A stretch of DNA of 64,000 bases from Bog-756 sp963753905 (GTDB taxonomy: Bacteria > Actinomycetota > Acidimicrobiia > Acidimicrobiales > RAAP-2), in contig CAVWDZ010000001.1 of NCBI GenBank assembly GCA_963753905.1, positions 1,922,001-1,986,000 of the forward strand, written 5' to 3'. Numbering within the stretch: position 1 is the stretch's first letter; each line of letters starts with the position of its first letter. Position numbers and translations under genes: made by a program. Below are positions 54,551-61,533 of the stretch, one piece after another. Below the pieces are notes generated by a model that was not told where the DNA came from, made no database searches, and was given only the letters and a program-made list of their open reading frames with translations.

Positions 54551-54655
54551 ATGGCCGGCAATGGCGTGGTGGTCGATGTCGACGAGCTCGCCGCGGTAGT
54601 GCGCGGCGAGGTCACCGACCGCTGGGACCACGTGACCCCGGCACTGGACGGCTGA
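54551..54655 (+). CDS. 34-codon leader ORF resembling a QueD fragment
   Basis: This short ORF reads GVVVDVDELAAVVR and DRWDHV in sequence. It resembles the middle of 6-carboxytetrahydropterin synthase (QueD), where a GxxxDFxxLK segment is followed 19 residues later by the catalytic Asp-His. It lacks the zinc-binding histidines and the C-terminal half, so it is not an enzyme. It starts at a leaderless promoter and stops two bases before queC, so it may couple ribosomes into queC. The QueD likeness is an inference from a short match. Confidence 0.45.
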   Translation: MAGNGVVVDVDELAAVVRGEVTDRWDHVTPALDG

Positions 54656-54657
54656 TC

Positions 54658-55320
54658 ATGCGTGGGCGGGTGGTCCTCCTCTCGGGAGGGCTCGACTCGA
54701 CGGTGTGCATGGCGCTGGCCGTCGCCGAGGCGAGCGACCCGCCACTGGCCCTCTCCTTCGACTACGGACAGCGCCACCGGAACGAACTGGACCATGCCGC
54801 CGGGGTCGCCGGCCACTACCGGTCCGAACACCTGGTGGTCCGATTGGACACCTCGGCCTGGGGCGGGTCCTCGCTCACCGACCCCGACATGGCGGTGCCA
54901 CACGGTGGAACCGACGAGGGCATCCCGACCACCTACGTGCCCGCGCGCAACACCATCTTCTTGGCTGTGGCCCTCGGTGTGGCCGAGGCCCGCGATCTCG
55001 ATGCGGTCTGGCTCGGGGTCAACGCCATCGACTACTCGGGCTACCCCGACTGCCGGCCCGAGTTCATCCAGGCCTTCCGTCAGGTGGCCGCGACCGGACA
55101 GCGGCGCGGGGTGGAGGGGGACCCGGTCCTCCTCCGGGCCCCGCTCATCGAGTGCTCCAAGGCTGAGATCGTCCGACTGGGCATCGAGCACGACGCGCCC
55201 CTGCACCTCACCTGGTCGTGCTACCTCGGCGGCGAGCACCCCTGTGGAACGTGCGATGCCTGCCTGCTCCGGGCCCGCGGCTTCGCCGAGGCGCGGATCG
55301 CCGACCCGGCCCTGGCATGA
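54658..55320 (+). CDS. queC: 7-cyano-7-deazaguanine (preQ0) synthase QueC
   Basis: This 220-residue PP-loop enzyme converts 7-carboxy-7-deazaguanine to preQ0 with ATP and ammonia. The PP-loop is VVLLSGGLDSTVCMALA, followed by SFDYGQRHRNEL and YVPARNTIFLAVALG. The C-terminal zinc site has CYLGGEHPCGTCDACLLR. It overlaps queE as ATGA. preQ0 feeds tRNA queuosine or, in some bacteria, modified DNA and antibiotics. No tgt, queF or dpd gene is in view. Confidence 0.96.
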   Translation: MRGRVVLLSGGLDSTVCMALAVAEASDPPLALSFDYGQRHRNELDHAAGVAGHYRSEHLVVRLDTSAWGGSSLTDPDMAVPHGGTDEGIPTTYVPARNTIFLAVALGVAEARDLDAVWLGVNAIDYSGYPDCRPEFIQAFRQVAATGQRRGVEGDPVLLRAPLIECSKAEIVRLGIEHDAPLHLTWSCYLGGEHPCGTCDACLLRARGFAEARIADPALA

Positions 55321-56138
55321 CCGGGACCGCTCCATCCGCCGAGCCCGCCGGACCGGCACACCCGACCATCCTGGCCACCGAGGTCTTCTCCGCCATCCAG
55401 GGCGAGGCCGCGCTGGTCGGCGAACGCCAGGTGTTCGTGCGCCTCACCGGGTGCAACATCCGCTGCTCCTACTGCGATCAACCCGAGGCACTCGACCGGC
55501 GCCCGGGCCCGTGCCGGATCGAACAGAGCGCCGGCCGTCGCGACTGGCGGACGGTCGAGAGCCCTCTGGTGGTCGAGGAACTGGTCGACGCGGTGGCCGT
55601 GCTCTGGGAGCAGGTCCCCCACCACTCGATCAGCCTCACCGGGGGCGAGCCGCTCTTGCAGGCTCCCAAGGTCCACGCGCTCCTCGGGGAGCTGGCCGAT
55701 CGAAACTGGCCGGTGATGCTCGAGACCAACGGCATGTTGGTCCCCGTCCTCCGGCGGGTCCTGCCCCTCCTGGCCTACGTGAGCATGGACATCAAGCTCG
55801 GGAGCGTCGACGGCCAGGGTGTCCGTCCCGATCTGCAGGCCGCCTTCCTGCGAGAGGCGTTGGCCGCGGGAACCGTGACCTGGGCGAAGGTGGTGATCGG
55901 CCCGGCGACCGACGTCGAGGAGTTCGACCGGGCCCTCGCGATGGTGGCCGACGCGTCGAGGTGGGCAGGGGTCGCAGGACGAGGCGTCGCGGTGTTCCTC
56001 CAACCGCTCACCCCGTTCGGGGCGGCGACGCGCGCGCCGACACCGGAGCAGGTCCTCGACCTACAGAGCAGAGCGCTGCGCATCCATCCGAACGTCCGGG
56101 TGGTGCCTCAGACCCACAAGGCCATCGGGCAGCTCTAG
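55317..56138 (+). CDS. queE: 7-carboxy-7-deazaguanine synthase QueE
   Basis: This 273-residue radical SAM enzyme contracts the ring of 6-carboxytetrahydropterin. The cluster motif is LTGCNIRCSYCDQ (C-x3-C-x2-C), preceded by EVFSAIQGEAALVGERQVFVRL. SLTGGEPLLQ and LETNGMLVP bind SAM and substrate. The substrate comes from QueD, whose gene is not seen complete here. It ends at a strong hairpin that faces the HU gene. Confidence 0.95.
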   Translation: MTGTAPSAEPAGPAHPTILATEVFSAIQGEAALVGERQVFVRLTGCNIRCSYCDQPEALDRRPGPCRIEQSAGRRDWRTVESPLVVEELVDAVAVLWEQVPHHSISLTGGEPLLQAPKVHALLGELADRNWPVMLETNGMLVPVLRRVLPLLAYVSMDIKLGSVDGQGVRPDLQAAFLREALAAGTVTWAKVVIGPATDVEEFDRALAMVADASRWAGVAGRGVAVFLQPLTPFGAATRAPTPEQVLDLQSRALRIHPNVRVVPQTHKAIGQL

Positions 56139-56176
56139 GCACGCCGGACCGCGCCCGGACGGGCTGTCGTGGGCAA

Positions 56177-56204
56177 CGGCGGCCCGAGGAGTCCCGGGCC
56201 GCCG
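56177..56204. terminator. Strong hairpin between convergent queE and HU genes
   Basis: A perfect 10-bp stem (56177-56186 with 56195-56204) surrounds an 8-base loop. It is placed between two stops in opposite directions, as for a bidirectional terminator. No T run follows. Confidence 0.6.
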
Positions 56205-56216
56205 CACCCGACGCGA

Positions 56217-56531
56217 CTACCGGGCCTTGGCGAGCTTCGGCGCCGGGGCCTGGCCGTTGACGACCTTCTTGAACGAGGCACCGGCCGAGACCTTGGGGCT
56301 CTTCGAAGCCTTGATCTTGATGACCTCTCCGGTCTGGGGGTTGCGGCCGCTCCGAGCGGCCCGCTGCGCGCGGTCGAATGTCAGGAAGCCGGTGATGACG
56401 ACCTTGTCGCCCTTCGCCACGTTGGCCGTGACGACGTCCTCGATGCCACCGAGCACGATGGCGACGTCCTTTGCGGTCACCCCGGTATGCGCGGCGACGG
56501 CGGTGATGAGATCGGTCTTGGTAAGGGGCAC
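56217..56531 (-). CDS. HU-family DNA-binding protein
   Basis: This 104-residue nucleoid protein begins (M)PLTKTDLITAVAAHTGV and has the HU beta-arm signature GFLTFDRAQRAARSGRNPQTGEVI, followed by KASKSPKVSAGASFKKVVNG. It ends with a short basic tail (APKLAKAR). The GTG at 56531 has AAGGAG six bases upstream. It probably forms homodimers that bend DNA. Confidence 0.94.
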   Translation of the reverse strand: MPLTKTDLITAVAAHTGVTAKDVAIVLGGIEDVVTANVAKGDKVVITGFLTFDRAQRAARSGRNPQTGEVIKIKASKSPKVSAGASFKKVVNGQAPAPKLAKAR

Positions 56532-56741
56532 AGTCTCTCCTTGGTCAAATGGAAGCCCTAACAATGCACGATCCCCGGCACCCATGTGTGCATCCCGTCG
56601 GGCAGAGCCCCGCCGGCGGCCGGTCTCCCGACCCCGGTCCGGGTCCCCCGAGGGTATCCACCGGTCCCCCGCCGGGGGTGGCTCGCATCCCCGGAGGCCG
56701 GAATGGCCCGGGGACGGGCCAGCTGCCACGCTGTGCCCCGG

Positions 56742-57635
56742 ATGGACCCGTCCCGCACCCTCTCGGTCACCGAGCACGTCCCCGCCGACCCGTCGTCGGC
56801 CGCCCCGGTGCTGGTCCTGGTGCACGGCTCGCTCGACCGGGCGGGAAGCTTCGCCCGCGTGCTCCGCCGCCTCCGCGACCTCCACACGCTGGCCTATGAC
56901 CGGCGCGGGTACCACCGCTCGCGGCACCTGCTCCCGGTCCACGTGACCCTCGGAGGGCACGTCGACGACCTGCTCACCGTCATCGACGCCCGGCCCGCCG
57001 TGGTGGTCGGGCACAGCTACGGCGGGATCATCGCCCTCGATGCGGCGCTGCGACCCGGGGGGCCCGGCCCGATCCTGGCGATCGCGGCCTACGAGCCCCC
57101 GCTCCCCTGGCTCGCCGGCCGGGCACAGGGACCGGGGGCATCCGGACGGCGGACCGACCGCCGAGGGCCTGAAGAAACCGGGGACCCCGCGGAGCGGGCG
57201 GAGCGGTTCTTCCGCCGCATGGTCGGGGACGCGGCGTGGGAGCGGCTGCCCGACGCCGCGAAGGCGGACCGTCGGGCCGACGGTGCCGCTCTCTCTGCCG
57301 AGATGGACGCCATCCGGGTGACCGAGGCCCCGTTCGACGTGGCAGCGCTCACCGTCCCGACCACCTACGGGCGGGGAAGCAACTCGCTCCCCCACCACCG
57401 CCAGGCGGTCGACTGGCTGGTCGCCCACACCCCGGCGGCCCGGCTCGTCGAGATCGCCGGCGCAGGCCACGGGGCCCATCTCACCCATCCGGATGCCTTT
57501 GCGGCCATGGTCCGTGAGACCGTTGCGTCCGCGGACGCCTCACCCGGGCCCGGTCCCGCCGGGCGCGAGCACCGGGGTTACGCTGACCGGGACCCGAAGG
57601 GACCGGGCGCCGACGCGAAGGGGATCCCCTCATGA
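56742..57635 (+). CDS. Alpha/beta hydrolase
   Basis: This 297-residue alpha/beta hydrolase has LVLVHGSLDRAGSF, the nucleophile elbow VVVGHSYGGIIALDAAL near residue 90 and the catalytic His in GAGHGAHLTHPDAF. The substrate is unknown. Its stop overlaps the start of the next acyl-CoA dehydrogenase (ATGA), which suggests a shared role in acyl breakdown. The start ATG is not decided by a clear ribosome-binding site. Confidence 0.85.
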   Translation: MDPSRTLSVTEHVPADPSSAAPVLVLVHGSLDRAGSFARVLRRLRDLHTLAYDRRGYHRSRHLLPVHVTLGGHVDDLLTVIDARPAVVVGHSYGGIIALDAALRPGGPGPILAIAAYEPPLPWLAGRAQGPGASGRRTDRRGPEETGDPAERAERFFRRMVGDAAWERLPDAAKADRRADGAALSAEMDAIRVTEAPFDVAALTVPTTYGRGSNSLPHHRQAVDWLVAHTPAARLVEIAGAGHGAHLTHPDAFAAMVRETVASADASPGPGPAGREHRGYADRDPKGPGADAKGIPS

Positions 57636-58897
57636 GCAACGCCACGCTGCCGGCCGGAGGCGACGCCTCGACGGCCCCAGCTTCCGACATCCCCACCACG
57701 GAGCACTTCGCACACGAGGTCCGTGCCTTCCTCGACGCAAGCGCCGAGCGCCGACCGGAGGAGCGGTTCGTCTGGGGCCAGGGCTCGGACGCCGTCGGCC
57801 TCCTCCCCGAGCGCACGCCCGAGGAGGAGGCCGCCGAGCTCGAGACGGCCCGGACCTGGGCCCGCGCCGTCTTCGACGCCGGGTTCGGCTGGATCACGGG
57901 ACCGGTCCGGTACGGGGGGCGGGGGCTGCCCGTCGAGTACCGGCGGATCTACCACTCGGTCGCCGCGGAGTACCGGACGCCGTCGCTGTCCGTCTTCGGC
58001 ATCGGGCTCGGGATGGTCGCGCCGACCATCCTGGCCCACGCCACGGACGAGGTGAAGGAGGCCTACCTCCGGTCGTTGTACCGGGGTGACATCGTCGCCT
58101 GCCAGCTCTTCAGCGAGCCCTCCTCGGGGTCCGACCTGGCATCGCTCCAGACCCGGGCGGTCCGCGACGGCGACGAGTGGGTGATCAACGGCCAGAAGGT
58201 CTGGACGTCGGGGGCTCAGCTCTCCGACATCGGCGAGATCATCTGTCGCACCGACCCCGAGCTCCCCAAGCACCGCGGTCTCACCGGATACGTCGTCGAC
58301 ATGCGTGCACCCGGCGTCGAGGTTCGTCCCCTCCGCCAGATGACCGGAGGAGCCTCGTTCAACGAGGTCTTCTTCACCGATGTGCGGGTGCCGGACTCCC
58401 ATCGGCTCGGTGATGTGAACGGCGGCTGGACCGTCGCTCTCACCACCCTCATGAACGAGCGCGCCGCCATCGGTGGTGGCGGGGGTGGCGTGGGACCGTC
58501 CATCACCACCCGCCTCATCGAGCTGGCCCGGGCGATGGGGCGGACCGGAGACCCACTGGTCCGCCAGCAGCTGGCCGAGATCGTGATCAACGAGCGGGTG
58601 GCCGGCTACACGAACCAGCGGGCCATGGCCAGGATCGCCGCGGGCCAGCTACCGGGGCCGGAGATGTCGCTGTCCAAGCTCTCGCTGACCGCCAACATGG
58701 TGCGCTCCAGCACAGCGCTCTCGTCGCTCCTCGGGCCGGCGCTGGTGGCCGATACCGGAGCCTGGGGCACCTTCGCCTGGTCACAGTTCCTCCTCGGCGT
58801 CCCCGGGATGCGCATCGCCGGTGGCTCGGACGAGGTCATGCGCAACATCATCGGAGAGCGGGTGCTCGGGCTACCGAAGGAGCCGGCTCCCCGCTGA
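57632..58897 (+). CDS. Acyl-CoA dehydrogenase
   Basis: This 421-residue flavoprotein has ACQLFSEPSSGSDLASLQTRAV, VINGQKVWTSGAQLSDIGE and MTGGASFNEVFFTDVRVPD, followed by the C-terminal helices and IAGGSDEVMRNIIGERVLGLP. A glycine run (IGGGGGGVGPSI) marks the loop after the flavin domain. It lies downstream of and coupled to the hydrolase. The acyl substrate is unknown. Confidence 0.93.
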   Translation: MSNATLPAGGDASTAPASDIPTTEHFAHEVRAFLDASAERRPEERFVWGQGSDAVGLLPERTPEEEAAELETARTWARAVFDAGFGWITGPVRYGGRGLPVEYRRIYHSVAAEYRTPSLSVFGIGLGMVAPTILAHATDEVKEAYLRSLYRGDIVACQLFSEPSSGSDLASLQTRAVRDGDEWVINGQKVWTSGAQLSDIGEIICRTDPELPKHRGLTGYVVDMRAPGVEVRPLRQMTGGASFNEVFFTDVRVPDSHRLGDVNGGWTVALTTLMNERAAIGGGGGGVGPSITTRLIELARAMGRTGDPLVRQQLAEIVINERVAGYTNQRAMARIAAGQLPGPEMSLSKLSLTANMVRSSTALSSLLGPALVADTGAWGTFAWSQFLLGVPGMRIAGGSDEVMRNIIGERVLGLPKEPAPR

Positions 58898-58929
58898 CCA
58901 CCAAAGCAGCGGGAGTCCGCCGGAGCCGC

Positions 58930-59622
58930 CTATCGGAACGCGAGGTCGTCGACGAACGACCATGAGCGCCGGTGCACGGAGGTGAGACCGAAGCCGGCCA
59001 GGGCGGTGCGGTGGGTCCGGGAGGGATACCCCTTGTTCCGGTCGAAGTCGAAGGCCGGAAAGCTCGGGGAGAGCGCCCGCATCATCCGGTCCCGGGTGAC
59101 CTTTGCCACGATCGACGCAGCGGCGATCGACTGGCAGGTCGCATCGCCCCGGACCACGGTCCGTACCTCCGGCCGGCCGGCAGGCACCTCCATCGCGGCG
59201 ACCGGATCGGTGAGATAGTCGAAGCTCCCGTCGAGGAGCAGTACCCGGGGTGCGACCGTCAGGCCGTCGAAGGCACGCCTGGCGGCCAACCGCAGCGCCG
59301 CGGTCATGCCCAGGAGATCGCACTCCCCCGGCGACGCATGGCCGACCGACCAGTCGAGGCACCACGAGGTGACCAGGGGGAGCAGCGCCTCGCGTCGGTC
59401 CTCGGAGAGCTCCTTCGAATCGCGCACGCCGTTGGGTGCCCGCCGGTCCGGGCAGTAGACGACCACCCCGACCGAGGCCGGACCGGCCCAGGCACCCCGT
59501 CCCACCTCGTCCACCCCCGCCACCGGACCTGCGCCGTCCCGGATGAGGGCCCGCTCGAACCGTGCGTGCGGGCGGACCGGGCGCCCCCGGGCTACGGCTC
59601 CGCTCTTCCGTGCCGCGGTCAC
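58930..59622 (-). CDS. rnhB: Ribonuclease HII
   Basis: This 230-residue enzyme cuts the RNA strand of RNA-DNA hybrids and single ribonucleotides. AGVDEVGRGAWAGPASVGVV carries the Asp-Glu pair, DSKELSEDRREAL follows, and ATCQSIAAASIVAKVTRD holds the later acidic site. About 25 extra residues precede the core. The GTG at 59622 follows TAGCTT by six bases. Confidence 0.95.
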   Translation of the reverse strand: MTAARKSGAVARGRPVRPHARFERALIRDGAGPVAGVDEVGRGAWAGPASVGVVVYCPDRRAPNGVRDSKELSEDRREALLPLVTSWCLDWSVGHASPGECDLLGMTAALRLAARRAFDGLTVAPRVLLLDGSFDYLTDPVAAMEVPAGRPEVRTVVRGDATCQSIAAASIVAKVTRDRMMRALSPSFPAFDFDRNKGYPSRTHRTALAGFGLTSVHRRSWSFVDDLAFR

Positions 59623-59628
59623 GTCCCG

Positions 59629-59634
59629 AAGCTA
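59629..59634 (-). promoter_or_regulatory. -10 element of a leaderless promoter for rnhB
   Basis: The minus strand reads TAGCTT, six bases before the GTG at 59622. The element lies in the 19-base gap behind the acyl-CoA synthetase stop. Confidence 0.45.
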
Positions 59635-59641
59635 CCCGCGG

Positions 59642-61093
59642 TCACCGGAGCCGGCCGCGGACCACCTTGCCGAGGGCATTGCGCGGCAGGGCGTCCACCG
59701 TGCGGACCAGCCGCGGGTGCTTGTAGGGGGCGAGCCGCTCCGCGCAGTAGGCGCGCAGGTCCTCGAGCGAGGGAGCTGCCCCGTCGGCCACCACCCAGGC
59801 GGTCACCAGCTCCCCCCACTCGTCGGACGGGGTGCCGGTCACCGCAACCTCGACGACCGCGGGATGGCCGAGCAGGACGTCCTCGACCTCGGTCGGGTAG
59901 ACGTTGAACCCGCCCGAGATGATCAGGTCCTTCGATCGACCCCGGATGACCAGGTACCCGTCCTCGTCGGCCCCGAGGTCGCCGGTCACGAACCAGGCGG
60001 GCCCACCGTCGGGCGAGGAGCGGAACGCATCGGCGCTGGCCTGCGGCCGCTGCCAGTAGCCGTCGAAGACGTTCGGCCCCCGCACCAGGATCCCGCCGTC
60101 CGCATCGACGTCGATCTCGACCCCGGGAAGGGGGAACCCGACCGTGCCCGCCCGTCGTTCGCCGTCGTAGGGGTTCGAGGCGTTCATGAGGGTCTCGGTC
60201 ATGCCGTAGCGCTCGAGGAGCACCGAGCCGACGGCCCGTGAGGCATCGGCGTGCAGCTCGGCAGAGAGGGGGGCCGAGCCGGACACGCACAGGCGCAGGC
60301 CGCGCAACCCGCCTGCTCGGCCACTCGCGACCAGCCGGTGGTACATGGTGGGCACGCCGAAGAAGAGGGTGGCGCGGTCGTCCCGGGCGGCGTCCGCCAC
60401 GGCACTCGGATCGAATCCGGGCAGCAGCACCGCCGACCCGCCGGCCAACAGGGTGCCGTAGGCGCCGACGGCCAGGCCGTGGGCGTGGAAGAGCGGCAGG
60501 CAGTGCACGAGGCGGTCGTCGGGCGACCACCGCCAGGCCACCTGCAGCGCCTCCGTGGCGGCCAGCAGGTTGCGGTGGCGGAGGACCGCGCCCTTGGGCG
60601 CCCCGGTGGTCCCCGACGTGAAACAGATCAGGGCCGGGTCGTCGGGCGCGGCACGGTCCACGAACAGCGGCTCGGCGTCGGGGAGGTCGAGTGCCGGCCC
60701 GGCCACGACGAGCGGCGCCGCGACCGCACCGCGCACCCAGGCGGCCTGCTCGCTGCGCTCCACGACGGCCGCGGCCGGTCGCACGTCGGCGACGATCTGG
60801 GCGAGCTCGCGCTCCGAGTAGGCCGTGTTGGCAGGGACCACCACCAACCCGGCCCGGAGGGCACCCACATGGGCGACCAGCGCGTCGACCGAGGTGCCCG
60901 TCGACCAGACGACACGGTCCCCGGGCACGAGGCCGGCGGCCTGTAGCCTCCCCGCGGCACGGCGGGTGGCTGCGTCGAACTCCCCGGCCGAGCACCAGCG
61001 GCCGGCCTCCTTCCAGAGGGGCGCTCCGGGGTCGTCCGCCCACCGGTTGGACCAGGCCTCGAGCAGGGTACGGGACCCGGTCGGGTCGGACAC
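59642..61093 (-). CDS. Acyl-CoA synthetase (AMP-forming)
   Basis: This 483-residue ANL-superfamily ligase activates a carboxylate as an adenylate and joins it to CoA. The P-loop is LICFTSGTTGAPKGAVLRH near residue 150, then LERYGMTETLMN, FVTGDLGADEDGYL, IISGGFNVYPTEVED and the C-terminal ALPRNALGKVVR lysine. Its compact form is like malonyl-CoA synthetases, but the substrate cannot be told. The GTG at 61093 is chosen from family length. Confidence 0.92.
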   Translation of the reverse strand: MSDPTGSRTLLEAWSNRWADDPGAPLWKEAGRWCSAGEFDAATRRAAGRLQAAGLVPGDRVVWSTGTSVDALVAHVGALRAGLVVVPANTAYSERELAQIVADVRPAAAVVERSEQAAWVRGAVAAPLVVAGPALDLPDAEPLFVDRAAPDDPALICFTSGTTGAPKGAVLRHRNLLAATEALQVAWRWSPDDRLVHCLPLFHAHGLAVGAYGTLLAGGSAVLLPGFDPSAVADAARDDRATLFFGVPTMYHRLVASGRAGGLRGLRLCVSGSAPLSAELHADASRAVGSVLLERYGMTETLMNASNPYDGERRAGTVGFPLPGVEIDVDADGGILVRGPNVFDGYWQRPQASADAFRSSPDGGPAWFVTGDLGADEDGYLVIRGRSKDLIISGGFNVYPTEVEDVLLGHPAVVEVAVTGTPSDEWGELVTAWVVADGAAPSLEDLRAYCAERLAPYKHPRLVRTVDALPRNALGKVVRGRLR

Positions 61094-61278
61094 CCGGTCG
61101 GCCCGGGTCCCCGTGAGATGGTCAGACCACGGACGCAGGGCACGCTCCTTGCAGGTCGGGGCGGTCGATCCGCCCGGGGGGTGCGCTCGGCACACCCGTC
61201 TTGTCGGGCTCTAGTCTTAGCTGAGGCGTCGGGCAGCGTGACCGGTCGAGGCGCACCCGCAGTGCGAGAGGAACCGCG

Positions 61279-61533
61279 ATGGGACTCATGGACAAGGTCA
61301 AGGCACAGGCAGAGGTCGGCTTGGCGAAGGCCAACGAGGCGACCAAGGCCGGCCAGGCCAAGCTCGACCAGGCCACGGCCAAGCACAAGGCGGACGGCCT
61401 CCTCCACGACCTGGGTGCCGCGCTCTACGCCGAGCACGCCGGGCGGGGAACCGCACAGACAACCGCCGACGCCGAGCGCCTGGTGTCAGAGCTGCAGGCC
61501 TACGAGACAGAGTACGGGAACCTGACCCCGTGA
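61279..61533 (+). CDS. Small helical protein coupled to the GH38 gene
   Basis: This 84-residue charged amphipathic protein (MGLMDKVKAQAEVGLAKANEATKAGQ at its start) is mostly helix, without known motifs. The ATG has GAGAGG upstream and a TAGTCT -10 box at about 61213-61218. Its stop overlaps the GH38 start (GTGA), so the two are translated together. Its function is unknown. Confidence 0.75.
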   Translation: MGLMDKVKAQAEVGLAKANEATKAGQAKLDQATAKHKADGLLHDLGAALYAEHAGRGTAQTTADAERLVSELQAYETEYGNLTP

